A stretch of DNA of 64,000 nucleotides, from positions 24,505 through 88,504 of the forward strand of contig JACIXD010000017.1 of assembly GCA_014360645.1 (NCBI GenBank). Direction: 5' to 3'. The position numbers and the translations under genes are program-made. Below, piece by piece: positions 26,553 to 35,158 of the stretch (position 1 is the stretch's first letter; every line of letters starts with the position of its first letter). Under the pieces are notes generated by a model. The model was not told the DNA's origin, did no database searches, and was given only the letters and a program-made list of their open reading frames with translations. The stretch is from Actinomycetota bacterium (GTDB taxonomy: Bacteria; Actinomycetota; Geothermincolia; Geothermincolales; RBG-13-55-18).

Positions 26553-27602
26553 ATGAGCGCCCGCAGGATCGCCGCCATGATGAGGAAGAGCATGAACCCG
26601 CGCAACCCCTATATAATCTTCGCGCTGCTGGGCCCGCTGATCTACGCCGCCGTGTTCCAGCTCGTCTTCAGCATCTGGGAGACCAGGCCGAGGGTCGCCG
26701 TGTACGAGGAGGGAGACGCGGCGGTCACGCGTGAGCTGGAGGCCGTGGAGGCCGTGGACGCCCTGGTCGTGGACTCGCCCGAGGAAGTAAAGCGGGCGGT
26801 CGAGAGCAAGCGGGCGGACGCGGGCGTGGTCCTGGACGGCGGGGCGAAGGAGAAGGTCTTCGCGGGGGAGAGGACGCCCGTGGAACTGTACATCGGCGGC
26901 GAGAGCCTGGCGAAGAACAGGGTCATCGCCACCGCCGCCATCACCGCCGCCCTGCGCGCCGTTTCCCCGGGGGTGCCGCGGGTGGACTTCGAGGTGATCA
27001 GGCTGGGTGAGGAGAAGGCCCTCTCCGCCATGGAGATATTCCTCCCCTTTGTGGTCATCTATGTCATCCTCCTCGGAGGCCTCATGCTCACCTCCTCGTC
27101 CTTGGTGAACGAGAAGGAACGCAAGACCCTGGCGGCCCTCCTGGTCACCCCGGTGACCTTGTCAGAGATAATGCTGGCTTTCGGCGCCGTGGGGGTGACG
27201 GTATCCCTGGTCATGGGGGCGGTGCTGGTCCTCCTCACCACGGGGCTTTCCCAGCCGGCGCTCATGTTGACGGTGTTCGTGCTGGGATCGCTGCTGGCGG
27301 CGGAATGGGGGCTGCTGCTGGGCTTCCTCTCCCGTGACCAGACCACGCTGGTGGCCTACATAAAGGCCTTCGGCATCTTCCTCATCGCTCCCGCCCTGTT
27401 CATCGTCAACCCGAGCTGGCCGCAATGGATCGCGAAGATTTTCCCCACCTACTATATCGCCAATCCCATCTTCCGCGCGGCCATCTACGGCGAGGGATGG
27501 CGAGAGGTGGGGTGGCAGGTACTGGTGCTTCTCGGACTGACCCTGCTCTTTCTGTTCCCCCTGACGGCCTTCGAACGGGGTCAGATCTTCGATCTTCGAT
27601 AA
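26553..27602 (+). CDS. ABC-2 type permease with a repeat-derived C-terminus
   Basis: ATG 26553 follows GGAGGTGGCGGAG. The 349-residue protein mirrors its upstream neighbour: one N-terminal helix, an external domain, NEKERKTLAALLVTPVTLSE, then five helices. The final residues ERGQIFDLR and the stop codon are read from a copy of the dispersed REP-like element (27577-27600), so the natural C-terminus was probably replaced or extended by that insertion. The last helix (VLVLLGLTLLFLFPLTAF) is intact, so the protein may still work. Confidence 0.83.
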   Translation: MSARRIAAMMRKSMNPRNPYIIFALLGPLIYAAVFQLVFSIWETRPRVAVYEEGDAAVTRELEAVEAVDALVVDSPEEVKRAVESKRADAGVVLDGGAKEKVFAGERTPVELYIGGESLAKNRVIATAAITAALRAVSPGVPRVDFEVIRLGEEKALSAMEIFLPFVVIYVILLGGLMLTSSSLVNEKERKTLAALLVTPVTLSEIMLAFGAVGVTVSLVMGAVLVLLTTGLSQPALMLTVFVLGSLLAAEWGLLLGFLSRDQTTLVAYIKAFGIFLIAPALFIVNPSWPQWIAKIFPTYYIANPIFRAAIYGEGWREVGWQVLVLLGLTLLFLFPLTAFERGQIFDLR

Positions 27603-27830
27603 TCGAACGGGGTCAGATCTTCGGGGCCACATCTTTTCGATCTTCGGTTGTCGCGGTTCGAGGCATTCCCACCCGGTTTTCGGAGTCATATACCGCCACT
27701 GGGTGCGGGGCGAACGTGGAGTTGTCGCGGTTCGAGGCATTCCCACCCGGTTTTCAAGCGCTACCGAAGATCGAAGACCCTAATCGTGTAAATAAGTCGA
27801 TTCGCCGTCGAAGATCGAAGATCTGACCCC
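27577..27830. repeat. Cluster of REP-like elements plus a 34-bp direct repeat pair
   Basis: GGGGTCAGATCTTCGATCTT begins at 27577, a shortened copy lies at 27609-27626, and the inverted form CGAAGATCGAAGATCTGACC plus CC ends at 27830. Between them GTTGTCGCGGTTCGAGGCAT and 14 more bases occur at 27647-27680 and 27721-27754 (offset 74 bp, no mismatch). There is no gene between 27603 and 27924. Confidence 0.85.
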
Positions 27831-27924
27831 ATTGACCGGGGCGGGGGGCGATGTTAACCTAACGGTGTTTGATTAAATACCGGGGGGAGGGCTCGGCTCT
27901 ATCTGTACGGTGGAGGAGGTACCC

Positions 27925-28683
27925 GTGCCGAGACCGGCTATGAAGTCCCACGAAGTGCGAGCGATGAAGAACCGCATCCTCCAGGCCGCGGTGGAGCTCA
28001 TCGCGGAGGAGGGGTTTCAGAACCTATCCATGCGCAAGATCGCGAGCAGGATGAACATCTCCGCGCCCACCATATATTACTATTACGCCAACAAGGACGA
28101 GCTCAACATCGCCATCCGCAAGCGGGCGGGCGAGATGCTCTACCGCAGGCTCTCCGCGGCATACCGCTCCGGCAGGGACGTGAAGGAAAAGGGATGGCGC
28201 ATGGTCAAGGCGTACCTCGATTTCGGGTTGGGCATGCCCGACTATTACGCGATCATGTTCGATTCCACCGCGCCCAAGCACTCGGATTACGTCGGGACAG
28301 AGCTGGAGGAAGCGGCGCGCGAAGAACTGGTCTCGTCCATGCGCAACGCCGAGCTCATGTGGAAGATACTGGGAGAATTCGAGCAGGCGGGCTACATGGT
28401 GCCGGACGAGATAGAGCGCATGGGCATGGTGTTGTGGAGCGAGCTGCACGGGCTGGTGTCCCTGCACAACAACAACCTCTTCCGGGAGATAGGCTATCCC
28501 GCTAGGAAAGATGTGTACGAGACGGCGAAGCTCTATTATGAGACCTTTCTTGCCGTCTTCGACCCGCATAGCGGTTGGATAAGGAACGGGACACCGGGGC
28601 CGGCGGGCAGGACGGAGGGCGGGGCCCGTGGTCGAGCCCCGGATTCGAGAAGGGACGCGGAGGGAAGGAGCAAACGGCCGTAG
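27925..28683 (+). CDS. TetR/AcrR family transcriptional regulator
   Basis: I choose GTG 27925 because GGAGGAGGT ends four bases before it; an in-frame GTG at 27910 would overlap that SD. The roughly 252-residue protein has the TetR helix-turn-helix (AVELIAEEGFQNLSMRKIAS, then NISAPTIYYYYANKDEL). Its C-terminal part carries a WHG-type ligand domain, and the last 40 residues are low-complexity. It precedes the corrinoid-protein gene by 176 bp and could regulate either that pair or the upstream exporter. Confidence 0.88.
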   Translation: MPRPAMKSHEVRAMKNRILQAAVELIAEEGFQNLSMRKIASRMNISAPTIYYYYANKDELNIAIRKRAGEMLYRRLSAAYRSGRDVKEKGWRMVKAYLDFGLGMPDYYAIMFDSTAPKHSDYVGTELEEAAREELVSSMRNAELMWKILGEFEQAGYMVPDEIERMGMVLWSELHGLVSLHNNNLFREIGYPARKDVYETAKLYYETFLAVFDPHSGWIRNGTPGPAGRTEGGARGRAPDSRRDAEGRSKRP

Positions 28684-28859
28684 CTGCTGTCGCTGCCGAA
28701 GAGGAACGAAGAGAGGCGGCGCAGGCCCCGGCCTCGATTCCGGGGTCTTGAAGCGGATGCTCCGGATAGCGCCTGAGAGAAAGCAGCACGGACCGCGATC
28801 TGATTCCGTGATAGGTTCTTTCGGGAGAACGTCTTAAAGAGTCGGCGAAAGGATGTGGC

Positions 28860-29492
28860 ATGGAGGATTATCTTGAGCGCGTGAGGCAGGCACTTGCGGA
28901 CCTGGAGGCGGACGACCTGGCGGCGCTGCTGACCGAGGCGCTCCAGGCCGGCGTGGGGGCTACCGACCTCCTGGCGGCCATGAGCGAGGCCATGGTGGAG
29001 GTGGGCAGACGCTTCGAGGCCGGAGAGTATTTCCTGGCCGACCTGGTGCTGGCGGGCGAGGAGATGAAGGTGGGGGTAGCGGTCCTGGAACCCCACCTGA
29101 CGGCAGGCGACAGGGGGCAGAAGGGTACGGTGGTCCTGTGTACCGTCAAGGGCGACATCCACGATATCGGCAAGAACCTGGTGGGGACGATGCTCTCCAG
29201 CGCCGGCTTCCGGGTGGTGGACCTGGGCGTGGACGTGCCGGCGGAGAAAGTGGTGGAGGCGGTGAAGGCCAACTCTGCCCGGGCGGTAGGTCTGTCCGTG
29301 CTCCTCACCACCATGGTGGGGTCGATAGGAGAGGTGGTGGTAAGCCTGGAGAGGGCCGGGCTCCGCGAAGGGGTGAAGGTGGCCGTGGGAGGCGCCTGCG
29401 TCACCGATGAGGTGGTGGAGCGTTACGGGGCGGACGCCATGGGCCGCGACGCAGTGGAAGCGGTGCGCATCTTCTCCGGCTGGGTGGCGTGA
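28860..29492 (+). CDS. Corrinoid (B12-binding) methyltransferase protein, MtaC/MtbC/MtmC-like
   Basis: The 210-residue protein has the two-domain layout of methyl-carrier corrinoid proteins. The helical cap (residues 1-85, EVGRRFEAGEYFLADLVLAG) is followed by the Rossmann-like B12 domain with the lower-ligand motif GDIHDIGKNLV, in which D99, H101 and G104 are in place, then VVDLGVDVP and the GGACVTDEV end. AAAGGATG precedes ATG 28860. It would carry a methyl group on Co between a substrate methyltransferase and the downstream UroD-like enzyme. No substrate-specific MtaB/MtbB-type gene is adjacent. Confidence 0.9.
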   Translation: MEDYLERVRQALADLEADDLAALLTEALQAGVGATDLLAAMSEAMVEVGRRFEAGEYFLADLVLAGEEMKVGVAVLEPHLTAGDRGQKGTVVLCTVKGDIHDIGKNLVGTMLSSAGFRVVDLGVDVPAEKVVEAVKANSARAVGLSVLLTTMVGSIGEVVVSLERAGLREGVKVAVGGACVTDEVVERYGADAMGRDAVEAVRIFSGWVA

Positions 29493-29510
29493 CGAAGGGG
29501 GTGGCCCGTG

Positions 29511-30695
29511 ATGTCCGATAAGCACCGCAGGGTCCTCGATGCCCTGGAGCAGAGGGTTCCCGACCGCGTTCCGGTCATGGACCTCATGAACGAGTTCTCC
29601 ACCAGCAACGCCATCCTGGGGAAGAGACCCCATCCCCTGGGGAAGCTGGTGCGGGATCCGAGGGCATCCAGGGTCATGGACCGCCTCTTCGCGCTGCCGG
29701 GGTCCGCCCAGCTCACGGACCGCGAGATGGAGCGTTTTACCCACCTGGGGGCGGCGGCCGCGGTGAAGATGGACTACGACGCCGCATGGCTGAGCTGTTT
29801 CCCGGTGCTGCGCTTCCGCGACTCGCGCACTATGACCGATATCTTCGGCCGCTTATGCGACGTCTCCGTGGACGCGGCGGGGAACCTCGCCAACCCCATC
29901 TACCGCGAGGGTCTCATCAAGAGCCCGGAGGACTGGAAGGCCTGGCCCAAGCGTGATGTCTTCCGCCTCCCGGAGAAGGTGAACAGGGTGTTCTGGGAGG
30001 TGCAGCGCGCATACGGTGACCGCCTCTTCATCTTCGCCTTCGCCAACTACGGGCTCTTCGAGAACACCTGGCAGCCCATGGGCTTCGAGCGCTTCGCGGT
30101 GGCGGCGCGCAGGGAAAGGGATTTCCTGCGCCGGGTGATAGGTTTCTACGCCGACCTACACTGCATGCTCATGGAGGCCGTCGCCGACGCCGGGGTACCC
30201 GGCTTCATCCATACCGACGATCTCGCCTATAAATCCGGCCCCATGCTCAGCCCGCGCCTTATCGAGGAGCTCTTCGGGGACCACTACCGGCGCATTACCG
30301 AGACCGCGCATGCCCTGGGCCTGAAGATCGTCATGCATTCCTGCGGTAACGTCACCTCCCTCCTCGAGCACTTCGTGTCCTGGGGGTTCGATGCCGTGCA
30401 TCCCCTGGAGCCCACGGCGGGGGTGGATCTTGCGGCCGCCAAGAAAGCGGTGGGGGACCGCATCTGCCTCATCGGCAACCTGGACATCACGCACATCCTC
30501 GTGGACGGCACGCGCGAGGAGGTCTTCGCGGCGGTGCGGCGGGCTGTCGAGGACGCGGGCGAGGGCGGCGGGTTCATCCTCGCCCCCGACCACAGCCATC
30601 CCGACATATCGGTGCAGCGACTGCTCTGGATGGTGGAGGCGGCCCGCGAATACGGGACCTATCCCCCCGGCACGCACGAGGAGCCGAGCCCTTGA
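29511..30695 (+). CDS. Uroporphyrinogen decarboxylase-family methyltransferase (MtaA/MtbA-like)
   Basis: This 394-residue TIM-barrel protein belongs to the UroD/MtaA superfamily. It ends strands with IHTDDLAYKSGPMLSP and MHSCGNV, whose H276 and C278 match the zinc-binding HxC of corrinoid:thiol methyltransferases, and finishes with GFILAPDHSHPDIS. GTG 29508 and ATG 29511 are both possible starts. It follows the corrinoid protein by about 18 bp, so the two are co-translated and probably transfer a methyl group from a demethylated substrate or to a thiol or tetrahydrofolate acceptor. True haem-synthesis UroD is unlikely given the context. Confidence 0.85.
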   Translation: MSDKHRRVLDALEQRVPDRVPVMDLMNEFSTSNAILGKRPHPLGKLVRDPRASRVMDRLFALPGSAQLTDREMERFTHLGAAAAVKMDYDAAWLSCFPVLRFRDSRTMTDIFGRLCDVSVDAAGNLANPIYREGLIKSPEDWKAWPKRDVFRLPEKVNRVFWEVQRAYGDRLFIFAFANYGLFENTWQPMGFERFAVAARRERDFLRRVIGFYADLHCMLMEAVADAGVPGFIHTDDLAYKSGPMLSPRLIEELFGDHYRRITETAHALGLKIVMHSCGNVTSLLEHFVSWGFDAVHPLEPTAGVDLAAAKKAVGDRICLIGNLDITHILVDGTREEVFAAVRRAVEDAGEGGGFILAPDHSHPDISVQRLLWMVEAAREYGTYPPGTHEEPSP

Positions 30696-30820
30696 TCTCG
30701 CAGGGGGTGCCACTGGGAATAGTTTACAGCATCGCCGCCCGGTATCTTGTCGGCTAAGGGCGCGGATCCATGGTCGGAAGGGTATAATATCCTGCGGAAG
30801 AACATGCTTGCGAAAGCGGG

Positions 30821-31081
30821 ATGGATATGATCACATTCGCGTCGGATGCCGTTTCCACGGGAGAGCTGATACTCTACCTCCTTCCGGTGATCATCATCCA
30901 GCTGGCGTTGATGGTCTATGCCCTGGTGGACCTGTTGCGCCGCGAGAAGGTGAGGACCGGCAACAAGGTACTCTGGGCGGCGGTCATCCTGCTCTTCAAC
31001 CTCGTCGGCCCCATCGTCTATCTTGCCTGGGGCCGCCATCCATCCGCAGAAGAGAGTGACGCCGGCCCCGGTCCCTCATGA
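30821..31081 (+). CDS. PLDc_N-domain small membrane protein (YxlE-like)
   Basis: The 86-residue protein has two membrane helices (LILYLLPVIIIQLALMVYAL and VLWAAVILLFNLVGPIVYLA) with RREKVRTGNK between them. This is the PLD-nuclease N-terminal (PLDc_N) signature. In Bacillus, YxlE of this type precedes the YxlFG ABC exporter, and here an ABC ATPase and permease follow. A TATAAT lies at 30783-30788 without a clear -35. Confidence 0.8.
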   Translation: MDMITFASDAVSTGELILYLLPVIIIQLALMVYALVDLLRREKVRTGNKVLWAAVILLFNLVGPIVYLAWGRHPSAEESDAGPGPS

Positions 31082-31082
31082 G

Positions 31083-31270
31083 TTGCTGGAGACGGTAGGA
31101 CTAACAGGGGAGCCCGGCGACCTTTCCGCGGTTGACGGGAGGACGCTCGCCCACGAGGCCGTGACGGCGCAGCGTTCATGCAGGGTTCCATGGAGGACAA
31201 GGACTCGGAACATGGCCGTTGATAACGTGCTGGAGGCGGTAGGGCTAACCAAGAGGTTCGGCGACCTCAC
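31083..31270 (+). repeat. Diverged upstream echo of the exporter ATPase 5' end
   Basis: The translated stretch LLETVGLTGEPGDLSAVDG (from about 31083) parallels VLEAVGLTKRFGDLTAVDG in the ATPase (from about 31228), in the same frame with an offset of about 145 bp. Base identity remains visible (TGCTGGAGRCGGTAGGRCTAA). The upstream copy is before the chosen start and is probably not translated. Confidence 0.65.
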
Positions 31271-32162
31271 CGCCGTGGACGGCCTGAGCTTCGCGGTGAA
31301 GCCAGGAAGGCTGGTGGGGTTCGTGGGCCCCAACGGCGCGGGAAAGACCACCACCCTGAAGATGATCCTAGGCCTGATATCGCCCGACGAGGGCAGGGTC
31401 TTCCGCTTCGGAAGGGAGGCGGACCGCAGCAACATGGAATCTCTTTCCAGGATCGGATACGTCCCCGACGTGCCTTCCTTCCCGGAGTGGATGCGCCCCT
31501 TGGAGTTCCTGGAATACATCGGCGGCTTCTTCTCCCGGGACCGCGGGGTGGTGAGGGAGAAAGCGGAGGAGATGCTGAGGGCTTTCGGCCTGGAGGGACT
31601 CCGGAAGAGGAAGGTGGAGGGTTTCAGCCGGGGAGAAAGACAGCGGCTGGGGATGGCGCAGGCGATGATGGGGGACCCCGAGCTCCTGGTGCTGGACGAG
31701 CCCACCTCGGGCCTAGATCCCCTCGGGCGCTACGAGGTCATCACCTATATCGAGCGCATGAAGGGCAGGGCGGCGGTGCTGGTCTCCACCCACCTCCTGG
31801 AGGACGTGGAGAGGATATGCGATGACGTGCTGATGATAGACAGGGGAAAAAAGATCCTGGACGCGTCCCTCGAGGAGGTGAAGTCGCGCTGGGGAGGGAG
31901 CGTCCTCACGGTAGAGGTGGACGCGGGCGCGGACAGGCTGGCGGCGTCCCTGGCCGGCATGCCGTGGGCGAAAGGCATCTCTCAAAAGGGAGACGCCCTC
32001 GAGGTAGCGGTGTCGGACATGGGAACGGCGCGCAGGGAGATACCCGCGGCGGTGGCCGGGCTGGGTCTGGAACTGGTGAGGTTCGAGGGGCGCCCACCCC
32101 GCCTGGAGGAGATATATATCTCCCTGACCAGGGATGGAGGAACGGAGGAAGGGCGTGAGTGA
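31212..32162 (+). CDS. ABC exporter ATPase (YxlF-like)
   Basis: From ATG 31212 the ATPase has 316 residues with Walker A GPNGAGKT, signature FSRGERQRLGMAQAMM, Walker B LLVLDEPTSGLDP and H-loop STHLLEDVERICDDV. A C-terminal domain of about 90 residues follows. Its stop overlaps the GTG start of the permease gene (GTGAGTGA). An open frame continues upstream to 31023 across the diverged echo, but I see no SD for it. Confidence 0.87.
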   Translation: MAVDNVLEAVGLTKRFGDLTAVDGLSFAVKPGRLVGFVGPNGAGKTTTLKMILGLISPDEGRVFRFGREADRSNMESLSRIGYVPDVPSFPEWMRPLEFLEYIGGFFSRDRGVVREKAEEMLRAFGLEGLRKRKVEGFSRGERQRLGMAQAMMGDPELLVLDEPTSGLDPLGRYEVITYIERMKGRAAVLVSTHLLEDVERICDDVLMIDRGKKILDASLEEVKSRWGGSVLTVEVDAGADRLAASLAGMPWAKGISQKGDALEVAVSDMGTARREIPAAVAGLGLELVRFEGRPPRLEEIYISLTRDGGTEEGRE

Positions 32163-32919
32163 CCGTCTGGCCAACCAGCTCAGAAAGGACCTGCGGGAGA
32201 CGGTACGCACCTACCGCGCCTGGGTGCTGGTGGGAGCCTTCGCGGTCTTCGGCATCGTGAGCCCGGTGATGATGAAGTTGCTGCCCCGCATCCTGCCGGA
32301 GTCCGAGGAGTTCCAGATCGTCTTCAAGGACACCACGGCCCTGAGCGCCGCCACCCAGTACTTCGACAACGTCACCCAGATCGTCTCGCTGATCGTGGTG
32401 ATACTGGCGGCGGGAGCGGTGGCGGGCCGGAGGAATTCCGGTTTCTACCATATCCTGCTCACCAAACCGGTTAGGCGCGGAGAGGTCCTCGCCAGCTCCT
32501 TCATCACCTACGCGCTGCTCATCCTGGCCGGCCTCCTGGTGGGGCATGCTCTTTTCGGCATCTACACCGAGCTGCTCTTCGGCGGCTTGAGCCTCTGGGG
32601 ACTGCTGGCATCCCTTGCAGCCTGCGCGGCCGCTCTGTGGCTGCTCCTGGCCCTGACGGTTTTTCTCGGGGTGGCGACGAAACGCGCCGCCCTGGCGGGA
32701 GTGCTCTCCTTCCTGGGCTTCTTCGTGGTCTCGCTGCTGTTGGGGCTGCTGCCCATCTCCTGGGAGATCGCGCCAGCGGCACTTTTCAGCCGCTCCTCCG
32801 AGGTGGCGGCGGGGAAGGCCGGGCTGAGCGTGTTGGTGCCGGGAATGGCGACGGCGTTTCTGGCCGCGGCCGCCCTGCTCTACGCTGCGGTGAGGATATT
32901 CGAAAGGGCCGACCTTTGA
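32155..32919 (+). CDS. ABC-2 permease (YxlG-like)
   Basis: GTG 32155 lies behind GGAGGAAGGGC and within the end of the ATPase gene. The 254-residue protein has six predicted helices and the conserved GRRNSGFYHILLTKPVRRGE cytoplasmic segment typical of ABC-2 permeases that work with small PLDc_N partners. It likely exports or protects against a membrane-active compound. Length is normal. Confidence 0.85.
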   Translation: MSDRLANQLRKDLRETVRTYRAWVLVGAFAVFGIVSPVMMKLLPRILPESEEFQIVFKDTTALSAATQYFDNVTQIVSLIVVILAAGAVAGRRNSGFYHILLTKPVRRGEVLASSFITYALLILAGLLVGHALFGIYTELLFGGLSLWGLLASLAACAAALWLLLALTVFLGVATKRAALAGVLSFLGFFVVSLLLGLLPISWEIAPAALFSRSSEVAAGKAGLSVLVPGMATAFLAAAALLYAAVRIFERADL

Positions 32920-32934
32920 GGGGAAGGAGGGGTG

Positions 32935-33606
32935 ATGGGCGGATCGCTGCTCATGGCCTTCGATCTCGGCGGCGGCTCCGGCCGCTGCATGCTGGTGGAT
33001 CCCGAGGCGGGGGTGGTGCAGGTGGCCTCCAGGAGCTGGACGCACCCCGTGGCCCCCAACACCGCGGGGCTGGGATACGACCTGGATCTCGAGGACATAT
33101 GGAAGAAGATGGGAGATGCGTCCCGCCAGGTCATGCGGGACTCCGGGGCCGCGCCCGGGGAGGTGGCGGGAGTGGCCGCGTGCAGCATGCGCAACACCAC
33201 CGTGCTCATGGACGCCGCAGGCGGGGTGCTTTTCGCGACGCCCAACCAGGACGCGCGCGCCCTGGGGAACGCCCTCGCCCTGGCCGAGGCCCTGGAAGCG
33301 GGCAGGCTGGCGGGCGCCGCCCTGGACATCTTCCCCGTCGAGCCGCCGGGGTCCGACGACCGCCTGGTCCGGCGTGAGGAGGTCATCGCCACGCCGCACA
33401 TCGGGGGCAACACGGTGGAGACCGGCGCCCACCAGGGCCAGATGGCGGCGCAGCAGCTCCGCGACCTGCTGCGCGGCAGGGCGCCCGCGCATATCCTCAA
33501 CCCCGAGGCTCTGGAAGGATTTGACTGGACGGCTCCCCGCCGCGAGCCCGCCCCCGAGGTGCAGGAGCGCCTGGCCGCCAACCCCCGGCCTTCCATGACC
33601 TCTTAA
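32935..33606 (+). pseudogene. In-frame fusion scar: FGGY kinase N-terminus joined to 2-hydroxyacid dehydrogenase C-terminus
   Basis: Residues 1 to about 108 are the start of an FGGY carbohydrate kinase ([38 protein letters not shown]). From about residue 115 the sequence is the NAD-domain end of a D-isomer 2-hydroxyacid dehydrogenase ([18 protein letters not shown], then [14 protein letters not shown]). Neither half is complete: the kinase lacks its second lobe and the dehydrogenase lacks its catalytic Arg and Rossmann motif. Kinases and dehydrogenases of these families are often neighbours, so an internal deletion probably fused two operon genes. The fused frame stays open for 223 codons behind a good SD (GGAAGGAGG) and could be expressed, but no activity is expected. 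Confidence 0.8.
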
Positions 33607-34036
33607 CGGGCCATGTTAAGCCCCTCCTCTGCCGGGAAGAGCGGGGCGACGGGAATATGCCCGCCTCCTCAGAGGACGAAAGGGTTTTGGGACCGCTCGA
33701 AAGGACCGAAGAGGGCGAAGACCCCCTTGTCCGGGAACCGCGGAAAAAGCCCTCACGGACACGAGACTGGCTATAAGATTCGGCAGATAACCGCCCGTCT
33801 GCCGGACATTCCTCGCGTGTGGCGGTGGCGCGGCCGTCGATCACCTGTTGCCGTGCGGATGACCGCCCGTCTGCCGGATGCTACTTGCGGGGTCTCGAGG
33901 GGATGTATCCGAGAGGTCATGCTGCCGGCTGGTCCTATCGTGACCCAGGTAGGGTGCACGGTAGAGGTGGCGGTTATGCGGCCACAGGCCGGGTTCCCTT
34001 GATGCCGCTCCCTTTCCGGCGGCCGGAATGAGACCC
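33607..34036. other. Intergenic region with a repeat pair
   Basis: No gene is seen. GATAACCGCCCGTCTGCCGG near 33785 recurs as GATGACCGCCCGTCTGCCGG near 33858 (offset 72-73 bp, one mismatch). The rest is unremarkable GC-rich sequence. Confidence 0.65.
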
Positions 34037-34144
34037 GGTCAATCCTTTTTGCCGCGCAGCCTGGCGAGCTTGGGTTTCAGGAGATGCCAGAAGTGCTTAT
34101 TTATGGTGTCAGTCCTTTTTGCCGCGCAGCCTGGCGAGCTTGGG
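34037..34144. repeat. About 36-bp direct repeat echoing the 3' end of msrA
   Basis: TCCTTTTTGCCGCGCAGCCT followed by GGCGAGCTTGGG occurs at 34043-34074 and 34113-34144 (offset 70 bp). The right copy encodes the last residues [11 protein letters not shown] of the minus-strand msrA gene; the left copy is the downstream, non-coding echo and also keeps the TCA-like flank as TCAATCC versus TCAGTCC. Confidence 0.9.
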
Positions 34145-34633
34145 GGCGATGACCGCGCGGCAGTAGGGCTGGTCGGGATTGCGCTCGTAGTAGCGGTGGT
34201 GGTACTCCTCGGCGGGGAAGAATCTCTCCAGCCGCTTGACCTCGGTGACGATGGGACGTTCGTAACCCTCGCGTATGGAATCGATGAACCTCTCAACTCT
34301 GTCCCTCTGCGCCTCGTCGGTGTAGAGGATGATGGACCGGTACTGCGTGCCCACGTCCGCCCCCTGCCGGTTCAGGGAGGTGGGGTCGTGGGTGGAGAAG
34401 AAGACCTCAAGGATCTCCTCCAGGCTCACCTCCCGGGGATCGAACCCCACCTCCACCACCTCGGCATGTCCGGTGGCGCCGTCGCAGACCTCGCGGTAGG
34501 TGGGGTTGGAGACGAAACCGCCAGCGTATCCCGGCGTCACCGTCACCACGCCCGCGACGGTGCGGAAGAAGGCCTCCGTGCACCAGAAGCACCCTCCTCC
34601 CAGCACTATGGTCTCGTATGCGTCACCGGCCAT
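34109..34633 (-). CDS. msrA: Peptide-methionine (S)-S-oxide reductase
   Basis: The 174-residue protein has the catalytic GGGCFWC motif (C15; C18 nearby), YAGG (ATPGYAGG-type segment TPGYAGGF), and the [18 protein letters not shown] block that binds methionine sulfoxide. It repairs the S-epimer of oxidised methionine. Its start overlaps the msrB stop by 11 bp, so the order is msrB-msrA in one operon. The last 11 codons lie in a duplicated segment. Confidence 0.95.
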   Translation of the reverse strand: MAGDAYETIVLGGGCFWCTEAFFRTVAGVVTVTPGYAGGFVSNPTYREVCDGATGHAEVVEVGFDPREVSLEEILEVFFSTHDPTSLNRQGADVGTQYRSIILYTDEAQRDRVERFIDSIREGYERPIVTEVKRLERFFPAEEYHHRYYERNPDQPYCRAVIAPKLARLRGKKD

Positions 34634-34988
34634 CGGGGATGAACCTCATGGATATGGAGTTCACGCAGTGCCGCGTGTTCTTGGGGGTGAACCCCTCGCC
34701 CTCGAAGACGTGCCCCAGGTGGCCTCCGCACCTGGCGCAGACGATCTCCGTACGCCTGCCGTCGGCGTCGGGCTGCCGCTTCACCGCGCCGGGGATCTCG
34801 TCGTCGAAGCTGGGCCAGCCGCACCCGGAGTGGAACTTGTCCTCCGAGCGGTAGAGGGGCGCTTCACACCGCCGGCATACGTAGGTGCCCGGCGCGAATA
34901 GGTCGGTGTACTCCCCGGTGAAGGGCGGCTCGGTCCCCTTGTGTACGATGACCCGCTCCTCCTCCGGCGTCAACTTTTTCTCTTCCAT
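34623..34988 (-). CDS. msrB: Peptide-methionine (R)-S-oxide reductase
   Basis: The 121-residue protein has the MsrB core with zinc ligands in CRRC (C38, C41) and CARC (C84, C87), the CGWPSF segment and the catalytic C108 in RHCVNSISM. It has Cys, not selenocysteine, at the active site, although the organism seems to use selenocysteine elsewhere. It reduces the R-epimer and is co-transcribed with msrA. Together they indicate exposure to oxidative stress despite the anaerobic profile. Confidence 0.95.
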   Translation of the reverse strand: MEEKKLTPEEERVIVHKGTEPPFTGEYTDLFAPGTYVCRRCEAPLYRSEDKFHSGCGWPSFDDEIPGAVKRQPDADGRRTEIVCARCGGHLGHVFEGEGFTPKNTRHCVNSISMRFIPDGR

Positions 34989-35158
34989 GCAGTAAATGTA
35001 ACCCCTCCGCGGTCATCGACGCCATGCGCGGGGTCATGGTGGACTCGGCAGTCTCTAAGTCTCTACAGAGTGAGCATGTATCCCCCGGTTCGGCTGCGCC
35101 TGCGCCCCGGGTGCCCCCGACCTGACCCGCGGCCCGCGAGGTGTTATCATTCATACGC

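Noticed and set aside
29511..30695. Haem-pathway uroporphyrinogen decarboxylase
   Set aside because: The HSCG zinc-type motif and the adjacent corrinoid carrier fit the methyltransferase branch instead.
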